A stretch of DNA of 64,000 bases from Streptomyces kurssanovii (GCF_014649695.1 NZ_BMTN01000001.1:558001-622000), one strand, 5' to 3'. Positions 24,195 through 32,508 are shown, counted from the first letter of the stretch. The notes: generated from the letters alone by a model not told the origin. Translations and numbers: made by a program.

Positions 24195-25243
24195 CCCGGC
24201 TCATCCCGTCACCGGTCGTCGTCGACATCAATCGCGGCGCGCTGGACGACCTGGCCGGTCTCCTCGCCGACCAGCGGATCTCCGCGTCCGGCCGGCTCGC
24301 CTTCGCGATCAGCGACGGCTCCGGCCAGAAGCTGCGCGAGAGGCTCGCCCCGGCGCTGCCCGGCGCGGACTGGTACGAGGTCGGCGGCGGCACCATCGAC
24401 GCCGCGGTGAAGCTCGCCGACGACATCCGGGGCAAGCGGTACGACGCGGTCGTCGGCCTCGGCGGCGGCAAGATCATCGACGTGGCGAAGTACGCCGCGG
24501 CGCGGGTCGGCCTGCCGCTCGTCGCCGTCGCGACCAACCTCTCGCACGACGGCCTGTGCTCGCCCGTCTCCACGCTCGACAACGACAACGGCCGCGGCTC
24601 CTACGGCGTCCCGACGCCCATCGCCATGGTCATCGACCTCGACGTGATCCGCGAGGCTCCCGTCCGCTTCGTCCGCTCCGGCATCGGCGACGCGATCTCC
24701 AACATCTCGGCGATCGCCGACTGGGAGCTCTCGCACCGTCTCACCGGCGAGAAGATCGACGGCCTGGCCGCCGCCATGGGCCGCACCGCGGGCGAGTCCG
24801 TGCTGCGCCACCCCGGCGGCGTCGGCGACGACGAGTTCCTCACCGTCCTCGCCGAGGCCCTGGTGCTGTCCGGGATCGCCATGTCGATCAGCGGCGACTC
24901 CCGGCCCTCCTCCGGGGCCTGCCACGAGATCAGCCACGCCTTCGACCTGCTGTACCCCAAGCGCGCCGCCAGCCACGGCGAGCAGTGCGGACTGGGCGCG
25001 GCCTTCGCCATGCACCTGCGCGGTGCGAGCGAGCAGGCGGGCCTGTTCTCCGAGGTGCTGCGCCGGCACGGCCTGCCCGTACTCCCGCAGGAGATCGGCT
25101 TCTCCGCGAACGAGTTCGTGCGCGCCGTGGAGTACGCGCCGCAGACCCGCCCCGGCCGCTTCACCATCCTCGAGCACCTCGACCTCAACCACGACCAGAT
25201 CAGGGACGCGTACGCCGACTATGCCAAGACCATCAGTAGCTGA
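24182..25243 (+). CDS. sn-Glycerol-1-phosphate dehydrogenase-like iron/zinc alcohol dehydrogenase (AraM/EgsA family)
   Basis: 353 residues. The fold is the dehydroquinate-synthase/Fe-ADH type: a nucleotide-binding GGGKIIDVAKYAA motif near residue 95, SHDGLCSPVSTL, metal ligands in SGACHEISHAFD and SHGEQCGLGAAF. SHDGxxSP and HEISHAxD are features I associate with bacterial AraM and archaeal EgsA glycerol-1-phosphate dehydrogenases, which reduce dihydroxyacetone phosphate to sn-glycerol-1-phosphate. The GTG start at 24182 overlaps the previous gene. In this operon it would provide the alcohol phosphate for the neighbouring nucleotidyltransferase. 3-Dehydroquinate synthase or a sugar-alcohol dehydrogenase is less likely because the operon context is envelope-related. 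Confidence 0.85.
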   Translation: MPVLTRLIPSPVVVDINRGALDDLAGLLADQRISASGRLAFAISDGSGQKLRERLAPALPGADWYEVGGGTIDAAVKLADDIRGKRYDAVVGLGGGKIIDVAKYAAARVGLPLVAVATNLSHDGLCSPVSTLDNDNGRGSYGVPTPIAMVIDLDVIREAPVRFVRSGIGDAISNISAIADWELSHRLTGEKIDGLAAAMGRTAGESVLRHPGGVGDDEFLTVLAEALVLSGIAMSISGDSRPSSGACHEISHAFDLLYPKRAASHGEQCGLGAAFAMHLRGASEQAGLFSEVLRRHGLPVLPQEIGFSANEFVRAVEYAPQTRPGRFTILEHLDLNHDQIRDAYADYAKTISS

Positions 25244-26000
25244 ACTCCGCCCGGTCGTTCACCCCGCGGGTGTGAAGGACCGGCGCAGCGGTGAGCACTG
25301 GGGCGGCCGCCTCTACATGCGAGAGATCTCCCTGCGCATCACCCGCCTCCTCGTCACCACCAAGGTCACGCCCAACCAGCTGACCTACGTGATGACCCTC
25401 GCCGGTGTCCTCGCCGCTCCCGCCCTGCTCGTGCCGGGCATATGGGGGGCCGTCCTCGGCGTCGTGGCGGTCCAGCTCTATCTGCTGCTCGACTGCGTCG
25501 ACGGCGAGGTGGCCCGCTGGAAGAAGCAGTTCTCACTGTCCGGCGTGTACCTGGACCGCGTCGGCGCCTACCTGTGCGACGCGGCGGTCCTGGTCGGTTT
25601 CGGCCTGCGCGCCGCGGACCTGTGGGGCAGCGGCCGGACCGACTGGCTGTGGGCCTTCCTGGGGACCCTCGCCGCACTCGGCGCGATCCTGATCAAGGCC
25701 GAGACCGACCTGGTCGGTGTCGCCCGCCACCAGGGCGGACTGCCGCCGGTCAAGGAGGCGGCCGCCGAGCCGCGCTCCTCCGGCATGGCGCTCGCCCGCC
25801 GGGCCGCCGCCGCGCTGAAGTTCCACCGGCTGGTCCTCGGCATCGAGGCGTCCCTGCTCATCCTGGTGCTGGCCGTCCTCGACGAGGCCCGGGGCGACCT
25901 GTTCTTCTCCCGCCTCGGCGTCGCCGTGCTGGCCGGGATCGCCCTGCTCCAGACGCTGCTCCACCTCGTGTCCGTCCTCGCTTCGAGCAGGCTGAAGTGA
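25221..26000 (+). CDS. CDP-alcohol phosphatidyltransferase family membrane protein with altered signature
   Basis: 259 residues, about six membrane helices. The family motif is DCVDGEVARW, then eight residues later GVYLDRVGA: the first three aspartates and AR are present, but the position of the final Asp (usual base of D-x3-D) is Ala. The first phosphotransferase of the operon keeps it. An Asp occurs four residues further on (AYLCD). Relatives in Streptomyces may share this change, as I recall a non-Asp there. Start ATG 25221 lies inside the dehydrogenase gene (23-base overlap), and its stop overlaps the glycosyltransferase GTG. Probable role: membrane transfer of a phospho-alcohol in surface polymer or phospholipid synthesis. 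Confidence 0.84.
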   Translation: MPRPSVAELRPVVHPAGVKDRRSGEHWGGRLYMREISLRITRLLVTTKVTPNQLTYVMTLAGVLAAPALLVPGIWGAVLGVVAVQLYLLLDCVDGEVARWKKQFSLSGVYLDRVGAYLCDAAVLVGFGLRAADLWGSGRTDWLWAFLGTLAALGAILIKAETDLVGVARHQGGLPPVKEAAAEPRSSGMALARRAAAALKFHRLVLGIEASLLILVLAVLDEARGDLFFSRLGVAVLAGIALLQTLLHLVSVLASSRLK

Positions 26001-26881
26001 CCGCCCCGCTGAAGCTCGGCGCCGTCGTCATCACGATGGGGACCCGGCCCGACGAGCTGCGCGCCCTCCTCGACTCGGTCGCCAAGCAGGACGGCGACCC
26101 GATCGAGGTGGTCGTGGTCGGCAACGGCGCTCCCGTCGTGGACGTGCCCGAGGGTGTGCGCACGATCGACCTGCCGGAGAACCTCGGGATCCCCGGCGGC
26201 CGCAACGTCGGCATCGAGGCCTTCGGACCCGGCGGCTCCGACGTCGACGTCCTGCTCTTCCTGGACGACGACGGACTGCTCCCCGACGCGGGCACCGCCC
26301 AGCTCGTCCGGGAGGCCTTCGACGCGGACCCGGGACTGGGCATCGTCAGCTTCCGCATCGCCGATCCCGAGACCGGGCTCACCCAGCGCCGCCACGTCCC
26401 GAGGCTGCGCGCCTCCGACCCCATGCGCTCCTCGCGGGTCACCACCTTCCTCGGCGGTGCCAACGCCGTGCGCACGAAGGTGCTGGCCGAGGTCGGCGGG
26501 CTTCCCGACGAGTTCTTCTACGCCCACGAGGAGACGGATCTCGCCTGGCGCGCTCTGGACGCCGGCTGGTCCATCGAGTACCGCGCGGACATGGTGCTCC
26601 TCCACCCGACCATGCCCCCCTCCCGGCACGCGGTCTACCACCGGATGGTGGCCCGCAACCGGGTGTGGGTGGCGCGGCGGAACCTGCCCCTGCCGCTCGT
26701 GCCCGTCTACGTGGGGGTGTGGGTGCTCCTCACCCTCCTGCGGCGCCCGACGCTGCCGGCGCTCAAGGCGTGGTTCGGCGGTTTCCGGGAGGGATGGCGC
26801 ACCCCCTGCGGACCGCGCCGCCCGATGAAGTGGCGTACGGTGTGGCGTCTCACCAGGCTGGGCCGACCTCCTGTCATCTGA
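25997..26881 (+). CDS. Glycosyltransferase family 2
   Basis: 294 residues with a GT-A fold: VVITMGTRPDELRALLDSV at the start, NLGIPGGRNVGIEAF, the metal-binding DDD in LLFLDDDGLLPD (about residue 90), GGANAVR and HEETDLAWRALDAGW as the acceptor-side acidic motif. A single hydrophobic segment near 235-255 (VPVYVGVWVLLTLL) may anchor it to the membrane. It likely adds a sugar from a nucleotide donor to the lipid- or phosphoalcohol-linked intermediate built by the neighbouring enzymes. GTG overlaps the previous stop (GTGA). Confidence 0.9.
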   Translation: MTAPLKLGAVVITMGTRPDELRALLDSVAKQDGDPIEVVVVGNGAPVVDVPEGVRTIDLPENLGIPGGRNVGIEAFGPGGSDVDVLLFLDDDGLLPDAGTAQLVREAFDADPGLGIVSFRIADPETGLTQRRHVPRLRASDPMRSSRVTTFLGGANAVRTKVLAEVGGLPDEFFYAHEETDLAWRALDAGWSIEYRADMVLLHPTMPPSRHAVYHRMVARNRVWVARRNLPLPLVPVYVGVWVLLTLLRRPTLPALKAWFGGFREGWRTPCGPRRPMKWRTVWRLTRLGRPPVI

Positions 26882-26969
26882 CAAGCTCGGTTCTGAGAGC
26901 ATCGGGGCGACGAGCCGCCTAGGCCGCGCCCCGAACTGCCGCGCATCTTGAACACGAAAGTTTCAACTT

Positions 26970-27899
26970 GTGAGTGACACAACCCATGACGGTGCCATCG
27001 CGACGAGCCCCACGCCGTCGCCGGACGACGGCCTGTCTCCGTCACAGCTCGCCGCCAAGTACGGCCTGACCGTCAGCGGCGCCCGCCCGGGCCTGGTCTC
27101 GTACATCAGGCAGCTGTGGGGCCGCCGCCACTTCATCCTGGCCTTTTCGCAGGCCAAGCTGACGGCCCAGTACAGCCAGGCGAAGCTGGGCCAGCTCTGG
27201 CAGGTGGCGACGCCGCTGCTGAACGCGCTGGTGTACTTCCTGATCTTCGGCCTGATCCTCGACGCCGACCGGGGCTTCAGCACCGAGGTCTACATCCCGT
27301 TCCTGGTGACCGGTGTGTTCGTGTTCACCTTCACCCAGAGCTCGGTGATGGCGGGAGTGCGGGCGATCTCGGGCAATCTGGGGCTGGTGCGCGCGCTGCA
27401 CTTCCCCCGGGCGTCGCTGCCGATCTCGTTCGCGCTTCAGCAGCTGCAGCAGCTGTTGTTCTCGATGATCGTGCTGCTGGCGGTGGTGGTCGGCTTCGGC
27501 AGCTACCCGTCCCTGTCCTGGCTGCTGGTGCTCCCCGCGCTCGTGCTGCAGTTCGTGTTCAACACCGGCCTGGCCCTGATCATGGCGAGGCTCGGCTCGA
27601 AGACCCCCGACCTGGCGCAGCTGATGCCGTTCGTCATGCGCACGTGGCTCTACGCCTCGGGCGTGATGTTCTCCATCCCGGTGATGCTCGCCGACAAGCC
27701 GGCCTGGATCGCGGACGTTCTCATGTACAACCCGGCCGCCGTCTACATGGACCTCATCCGGTTCGCGCTGATCGACGGCTACGGTTCCGAGAACCTGCCC
27801 TCGCACGTCTGGGCGGCCGGCCTGGGCTGGGCTCTCCTGGTCGGCTTCGCGGGCTTCGTGTACTTCTGGAAGGCTGAGGAGCGGTACGGCCGTGGCTGA
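26970..27899 (+). CDS. ABC-2 type permease, TagG/Wzm-like polysaccharide exporter
   Basis: 309 residues: a ~50-residue hydrophilic N-terminus, then the block FILAFSQAKLTAQYSQAKLGQLWQV characteristic of TagG/RfbA/Wzm permeases and six membrane segments ending near residue 295. With the overlapping ATPase gene it should export a finished lipid-linked glycopolymer across the membrane. The GTG start at 26970 has only a weak ribosome site; 88 bases separate it from the glycosyltransferase gene, so a secondary promoter is possible, but orientation and context make one operon likely. Confidence 0.9.
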   Translation: MSDTTHDGAIATSPTPSPDDGLSPSQLAAKYGLTVSGARPGLVSYIRQLWGRRHFILAFSQAKLTAQYSQAKLGQLWQVATPLLNALVYFLIFGLILDADRGFSTEVYIPFLVTGVFVFTFTQSSVMAGVRAISGNLGLVRALHFPRASLPISFALQQLQQLLFSMIVLLAVVVGFGSYPSLSWLLVLPALVLQFVFNTGLALIMARLGSKTPDLAQLMPFVMRTWLYASGVMFSIPVMLADKPAWIADVLMYNPAAVYMDLIRFALIDGYGSENLPSHVWAAGLGWALLVGFAGFVYFWKAEERYGRG

Positions 27900-28686
27900 G
27901 AACATCGACAACAGAGCCGGGGCGCGTGTCCCGACGGTCATCGCCGACGACGTGCACATCGTGTACCGGGTCAACGCCGGCAGCGGCGGCAAGGGCAGCG
28001 CCACTGCGGCGCTGAGCCGGATCGTGCGCCGGGAGAAGGGCGAGGCGCGCGGTGTGCGCAAGGTCCACGCCGTGCGCGGCGTCACCTTCACCGCGTACCG
28101 CGGCGAGGCGATCGGCCTGATCGGCACCAACGGCTCCGGCAAGTCGACCCTGCTGCGCGCCATCGCCGGTCTGCTGCCGGCCGAGAGCGGCAAGGTCTAC
28201 ACCGACGGCCAGCCCTCGCTGCTCGGCGTCAACGCCGCTCTGATGAACGACCTGACCGGCGAGCGCAACGTCATACTCGGCGGCCTGGCCATGGGCATGT
28301 CGCGCGAGGAGATCCGCGAGCGCTACCAGGGGATCGTCGACTTCTCCGGCATCAACGAGAAGGGCGACTTCATCACCCTGCCGATGCGGACGTACTCCTC
28401 CGGCATGGCGGCCAGGCTCCGCTTCTCCATCGCCGCGGCGAAGGACCACGACGTCCTGATGATCGACGAGGCGCTGGCCACCGGCGACCGCCGGTTCCAG
28501 ATCCGCTCCGAGCAGCGCATCAGGGAGCTCCGCAAGGAGGCCGGCACGGTCTTCCTCGTCAGCCACAGCAACAAGTCGATCAGGGACACCTGCGACCGCG
28601 TCCTGTGGCTGGAGAAGGGCGAACTCCTGATGGACGGTCCGACCGACGAGGTCATCAAGGCGTACGAGAAGGAGACGGGCAGGTAG
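27892..28686 (+). CDS. ABC transporter ATP-binding protein, TagH/Wzt-like polysaccharide exporter
   Basis: 264 residues. Walker A GTNGSGKS is near residue 81, the signature is YSSGMAAR rather than LSGGQ, as is usual in TagH/KpsT/Wzt exporters, Walker B is VLMIDEALATGD, and the switch region is LVSHSNKSI. The N-terminal ~40 residues carry the TagH-type spacer before the first strand. No C-terminal carbohydrate-binding domain is present. The start overlaps the permease stop by 8 bases; the gene ends the operon before a strong terminator. Confidence 0.92.
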   Translation: MAENIDNRAGARVPTVIADDVHIVYRVNAGSGGKGSATAALSRIVRREKGEARGVRKVHAVRGVTFTAYRGEAIGLIGTNGSGKSTLLRAIAGLLPAESGKVYTDGQPSLLGVNAALMNDLTGERNVILGGLAMGMSREEIRERYQGIVDFSGINEKGDFITLPMRTYSSGMAARLRFSIAAAKDHDVLMIDEALATGDRRFQIRSEQRIRELRKEAGTVFLVSHSNKSIRDTCDRVLWLEKGELLMDGPTDEVIKAYEKETGR

Positions 28687-29041
28687 CCCCGTCTGCCCAG
28701 CGCCCGCAAGGCCCTCGCCGGTCGGCCGGCGAGGGCCTTCCGCTTGCCGCCGGCCTACCGCGGGGGCGGCGCACCGGTCCGTCGACGGGCAGTCAACTTG
28801 CCCGGGATGCGGGAAGGTTGGACCCGAACGCGGTGTTGTTCCGTTCTGTACGGCACCCCGGGGCGTCGTTCGGCGTTGTACGACGTAAGCTGTACCGGGA
28901 CCGAATCGCCGCAAGTGGGGTGATATGTCGCGATCCGTCCGGTCGGGCCTTTGAGTGCCGGACGGTCGGTAAGCGGCGCAGCATGCGGCGGCGTGTCCGA
29001 AATGGGATGTATTGAGTCGGCAGTGTAGAACGGGAGATGTG
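28687..29041. other. 355-bp region between the polymer and hopanoid operons
   Basis: It holds the terminator of the polymer operon (28708-28739) and then about 300 bases that must contain the promoter of the hopanoid operon. Part of it (about 28840-29030) is less G+C-rich than its surroundings. I cannot assign a convincing -35/-10 pair. GTTGTACGACGTAAGCTGTAC near 28875-28895 has partial symmetry and could be a regulator site. Confidence 0.5.
28708..28739 (+). terminator. Terminator of the surface polymer operon
   Basis: AAGGCCCTCGCCGG and its exact complement CCGGCGAGGGCCTT (14-bp arms) flank a 4-base loop TCGG, 21 bases after the tagH-like stop. It is followed by CCGCTT, not a true T-run. 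A strong intrinsic terminator. Confidence 0.85.
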
Positions 29042-29110
29042 ATGGCCATGACGGGAAATCTCCAGCTCCGCGAGCCCATCGCCGTCTCCGTTCCCGGCAG
29101 CGCGCAGTGA
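29042..29110 (+). CDS. 22-residue leader peptide overlapping the hpnC start
   Basis: GGGAG sits 7 bases before ATG 29042, a much better ribosome site than anything in front of hpnC itself. The frame encodes MAMTGNLQLREPIAVSVPGS plus two residues, and its TGA overlaps the hpnC GTG (GTGA, 29107-29110). This looks like a translated leader whose termination delivers ribosomes to hpnC. It carries no run of a single amino acid that would suggest classical attenuation. Conservation would decide between leader peptide and chance. Confidence 0.55.
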   Translation: MAMTGNLQLREPIAVSVPGSAQ

Positions 29111-30027
29111 CGGGCACCGTGCACCCCCGCGCCGACGACCCGGCCCGGGGCACCCTCGACAAGGCCGCCGACGAGAACTTCCCCGTCGCCCCGTTCTTCC
29201 TGCCCCGCGCCTGGCGCGACGACCTCATGGCCGTCTACGGCTACGCCCGGCTCGTCGACGACATCGGCGACGGCGACCTCGCGCCCGGCGGCGCCGACGC
29301 CCGCCACCTGGGTGTCGGGCCGGACCTGGCCGACGACCGGCTCGCCCTCCTCGACGCCTTCGAGGCCGACCTGCGCCGCGTCTTCGACCCTTCCGGCGAC
29401 GCCCCGCGCCACCCGCTGCTGCGCGCGCTGCGGCCCGCCGTCGCGCGACGCTCGCTCACCCCCGAGCCGTTCCTCGGCCTGATCGCCGCCAACCGGCAGG
29501 ACCAGCTGGTACGCCGCTACGAGACGTACGACGACCTCCTCGCCTACTGCGAGCTGTCGGCGAACCCGGTGGGCCGGCTCGTCCTCGGCATCACCGGCAC
29601 GGCCAGCCCCGAGCGGCTGCGCCGCTCCGACGCCGTGTGCACCGGGCTCCAGATCGTCGAACATCTCCAGGACGTCGCGGAGGACCTCGCCCGCGACCGG
29701 ATCTACCTGCCGGCCGAGGACATGAAACGTTTCCACATCACGGAGGCCGACCTTGCCGCACCGACCGCGGGTGCCTCGGTGCGCGCCCTGATCGCCTACG
29801 AGGCGCAGCGGGCGCGCGCGCTTCTCGACGAGGGCATCGGGCTGGTCGGCTCCGTCGACGGGCGGCTGCGGCTGCTGCTGGCGGGTTTCGTCGGCGGTGG
29901 GCGTGCCGCGCTCGCCGCGATCACCGCCGCCGGACATGATGTGCTGCCCGCACCGCCCGGAGCGACCAGGCCCAGGCTGCTGCGTGAAGTGGGGACCGTC
30001 TTGCGAAGAGCGCGTAGAGAGGGATGA
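29107..30027 (+). CDS. hpnC: Squalene synthase HpnC (hydroxysqualene-forming step)
   Basis: 306 residues of the trans-isoprenyl-diphosphate synthase, head-to-head fold. The first aspartate-rich motif is RLVDDIGDGD (residues ~49-56), the second QDVAEDLARDRIYLP (~190-204). In the bacterial three-step route HpnD makes presqualene diphosphate, HpnC converts it to hydroxysqualene and HpnE reduces that to squalene. The GTG start overlaps a leader peptide stop. It is first in a run of overlapping hopanoid genes; the stop overlaps the hpnD start by 4 bases. Confidence 0.93.
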   Translation: MTGTVHPRADDPARGTLDKAADENFPVAPFFLPRAWRDDLMAVYGYARLVDDIGDGDLAPGGADARHLGVGPDLADDRLALLDAFEADLRRVFDPSGDAPRHPLLRALRPAVARRSLTPEPFLGLIAANRQDQLVRRYETYDDLLAYCELSANPVGRLVLGITGTASPERLRRSDAVCTGLQIVEHLQDVAEDLARDRIYLPAEDMKRFHITEADLAAPTAGASVRALIAYEAQRARALLDEGIGLVGSVDGRLRLLLAGFVGGGRAALAAITAAGHDVLPAPPGATRPRLLREVGTVLRRARREG

Positions 30028-30977
30028 GCCGGACGATGGAGGGACCGACCCAGGTGCCGACCGCGCCGGTGCAGGCCGCGTACAGCTATTGCGAGGCCGT
30101 CACCGGGCAGCAGGCCCGTAACTTCGCCTACGGCATCAGGCTCTTGCCGCCGCACAAGCGCCAGGCCATGTCGGCGCTGTACGCGTTCTCCCGGCGCGTC
30201 GACGACATCGGCGACGGCACGCTGAAGCCCGAGGCCAAGCAGGACCGGCTGGAGGCCACGCGCGAGCTGCTCGAGCGCATCCGGCAGGGCGCCGTCGACG
30301 AGGACGACACCGATCCCGTCGCCGTCGCGCTCTGCGACGCCGCACGCCGTTTCCCGCTGCCGCTCGGCGGCCTCGACGAACTAATTGACGGCGTGCTGAT
30401 GGACGTCCGCGGCGAGACGTACGAGACCTGGGACGACCTGAAGGCCTACTGCCGGTGCGTGGCAGGCGCGATCGGGCGGCTCTCGCTCGGCGTGTTCGGC
30501 ACCCAGCCCGGCGCGCGCGGAGCCGACCGCGCCGCCGAGTACGCCGACACGCTGGGCCTCGCGCTGCAACTGACCAACATCCTCAGGGACATCGCCGAGG
30601 ACGCGGCCAACGGCCGCACCTACCTGCCCGCCGACGACCTCGCCAAGTTCGGCTGTTCCGAGGGCTTCCACGGCACGACACCGCCGCCCGGCTCCGACTT
30701 CGCCGGCCTGGTCCACTTCGAAGTACGGCGCGCCCGAGCCCTGTTCGCGGAGGGCTACCGGCTGCTGCCCATGCTGGACCGTCGCAGTGGCGCCTGCGTC
30801 GCGGCCATGGCCGGCATCTACCGCCGCCTCCTCGACCGCATCGAGCGCGACCCGGACGCCGTGCTCCGCGGCCGGGTCTCCCTGCCGGGACGCGAGAAGG
30901 CGTACGTCGCCGTGCGCGGACTGTCAGGCCTGGACGCCCGCCACATCGGCCGCCAGACCCACGGAGGGCGCCGGTGA
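30024..30977 (+). CDS. hpnD: Presqualene diphosphate synthase HpnD
   Basis: 317 residues, homologous to HpnC. Asp-rich motif 1 is SRRVDDIGDG (~57-66) and motif 2 ILRDIAEDAANGRTYLP. It joins two farnesyl diphosphates into presqualene diphosphate. ATG 30024 overlaps the hpnC stop; the stop overlaps the GTG of a 50-codon frame. HpnC/HpnD assignment follows order and the longer N-terminal block NFAYGIRLLPPHKRQAM of HpnD. Confidence 0.93.
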   Translation: MSRTMEGPTQVPTAPVQAAYSYCEAVTGQQARNFAYGIRLLPPHKRQAMSALYAFSRRVDDIGDGTLKPEAKQDRLEATRELLERIRQGAVDEDDTDPVAVALCDAARRFPLPLGGLDELIDGVLMDVRGETYETWDDLKAYCRCVAGAIGRLSLGVFGTQPGARGADRAAEYADTLGLALQLTNILRDIAEDAANGRTYLPADDLAKFGCSEGFHGTTPPPGSDFAGLVHFEVRRARALFAEGYRLLPMLDRRSGACVAAMAGIYRRLLDRIERDPDAVLRGRVSLPGREKAYVAVRGLSGLDARHIGRQTHGGRR

Positions 30978-31126
30978 CTTCCCGGACGGACATCACGGAC
31001 CCGGCGCGGCTGCTCGGCGCCGCGCGGCGGGCAACCGGCCGGCCCGCCGCCGCGTCACTGACGGTGGCGGCCGCGGCACGTCTCGTGCCCCGCGCCGTAC
31101 GGTCGACAAGGGAGGCACGCGGATGA
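30974..31126 (+). CDS. Small 50-residue protein between hpnD and hpnE
   Basis: The GTG overlaps the hpnD stop (GTGA) and the TGA overlaps the hpnE ATG, so the frame exactly fills the gap between two coupled genes, a strong sign that it is translated. The product is Ala/Arg-rich with an RLLGAARRATGRPAAASLTV centre and no cysteine or clear membrane helix. I recall a small gene at the same place in S. coelicolor (SCO6761 position). It might be a DUF6380-like peptide, but I am not sure. The function is unknown. Confidence 0.65.
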   Translation: MTSRTDITDPARLLGAARRATGRPAAASLTVAAAARLVPRAVRSTREARG

Positions 31127-32508
31127 CGGCCGGAGGTATGGACTCCCGGCACGCGGTGGTGGTCGGAGGCGGCCTCGCCGGTGTCACCGCGGCGCTCCAG
31201 CTCGCCGACGCGGGGGTCCGGGTCACCCTGCTCGAGAGCAGACCACGGCTCGGAGGCCTCGCGTTCTCGTTCCGCCGCGGCGAGCTCACCGTGGACAACG
31301 GCCAGCACGTGTACCTGCGTTGCTGCACCGCCTACCGCTGGTTCCTCGACCGGATCGACGGAGCGCACCTCGCCCCGGTCCAGGACCGCCTGGACGTACC
31401 CGTGCTCGACGTCGCCGCCAGGAAGGGGCCGAGGCTCGGCCGCCTGCGCCGCTCCGCGCTGCCCGTACCGCTGCACCTCGCCGGGAGCCTCGCCGGCTAT
31501 CCGCACCTGTCCCTGGCCGAGCGGGCGGGCGTCGGGCGTGCCGCGCTCGCGCTGAAAGGGCTGGACCCCACCGACCCGGCACTGGACGGCGTCGACTTCG
31601 CCACCTGGCTCGGCCGTCACGGCCAGTCGCCGCGTGCCGTCGCCGCCCTGTGGGACCTCGTCGGCGTCGCGACGCTCAACGCCCGGGCACCGCAGGCGTC
31701 CCTGGGTCTCGCGGCGATGGTGTTCAAGACAGGGCTGCTCTCCGAGCCCGGTGCCGCCGACATCGGCTGGGCCCATGTGCCGCTCGGCGAACTGCACGAC
31801 ACCCTCGCCCGCAAGGCCCTCGACTCGGCCGGGGTGCGCACCGAACTCTCCACCCGGGTACGGCGGATCAGCCGGCCGGCGGACGGCCGCTGGCAGGTCG
31901 ACGTGGACGGCGAGCAACTGGACGTTGACACCGTCGTGCTGGCCGTCCCGCAGCGCGAGGCCCACGCCCTGCTCCCCGCCGGCGCGCTGGAGGATCCCGA
32001 CCGGCTGCTCGACATCGGCACCGCCCCGATCCTCAACATCCATGTGCTCTACGACCGCAGGGTCCTGCGCCGGCCCTTCTTCGCCGCGCTCGGCACGCCG
32101 GTCCAGTGGGTCTTCGACCGCACGGACGCGTCGGGCGCCAAGGAGGGCCAGTACCTCGCGGTCTCCCAGTCCGCGGCGCAGAACGAGATCGACGAACCCG
32201 TCTCCGTCCTGCGGAAGAGGTATCTGCCGGAGCTGGAAAGGCTGTTGCCCGCCGCGCGCGGTGCCGGGGTACGGGATTTCTTCGTCACCCGTGAGCGCAC
32301 GGCGACCTTCGCGCCGTCCCCCGGCGTCGGCAGGCTGCGGCCGGCCGCGCACACACGCGCCCCCGGCCTGTACCTTGCTGGCGCGTGGACTGCCACCGGC
32401 TGGCCCGCGACCATGGAGGGCGCCGTGCGCAGCGGATTCAGTGCCGCGGGTGCTGCGCTCTCCGCGCTCGGCCGCCGCCATGAACATCCCCTCAAGGAGG
32501 CGGCGTGA
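31123..32508 (+). CDS. hpnE: Hydroxysqualene dehydroxylase HpnE (FAD-dependent)
   Basis: 461 residues of the phytoene-desaturase-like amine oxidase fold: VVVGGGLAGVTAALQLADAG at the N-terminus binds FAD, followed by LLESRPRLGGLAFSF and NGQHVYLRCC. The C-terminal FAD block is LYLAGAWTATGWPATMEGAV. It reduces hydroxysqualene to squalene. ATG 31123 overlaps the upstream small frame; an in-frame ATG 15 bases later is also possible. The stop overlaps the polyprenyl synthetase GTG. Confidence 0.93.
   Translation: MTAGGMDSRHAVVVGGGLAGVTAALQLADAGVRVTLLESRPRLGGLAFSFRRGELTVDNGQHVYLRCCTAYRWFLDRIDGAHLAPVQDRLDVPVLDVAARKGPRLGRLRRSALPVPLHLAGSLAGYPHLSLAERAGVGRAALALKGLDPTDPALDGVDFATWLGRHGQSPRAVAALWDLVGVATLNARAPQASLGLAAMVFKTGLLSEPGAADIGWAHVPLGELHDTLARKALDSAGVRTELSTRVRRISRPADGRWQVDVDGEQLDVDTVVLAVPQREAHALLPAGALEDPDRLLDIGTAPILNIHVLYDRRVLRRPFFAALGTPVQWVFDRTDASGAKEGQYLAVSQSAAQNEIDEPVSVLRKRYLPELERLLPAARGAGVRDFFVTRERTATFAPSPGVGRLRPAAHTRAPGLYLAGAWTATGWPATMEGAVRSGFSAAGAALSALGRRHEHPLKEAA

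Noticed and set aside
24182-25243. 3-Dehydroquinate synthase
   Set aside because: Same superfamily, but HEISHAFD and SHDGLCSP blocks and the envelope operon context fit glycerol-1-phosphate dehydrogenases better.
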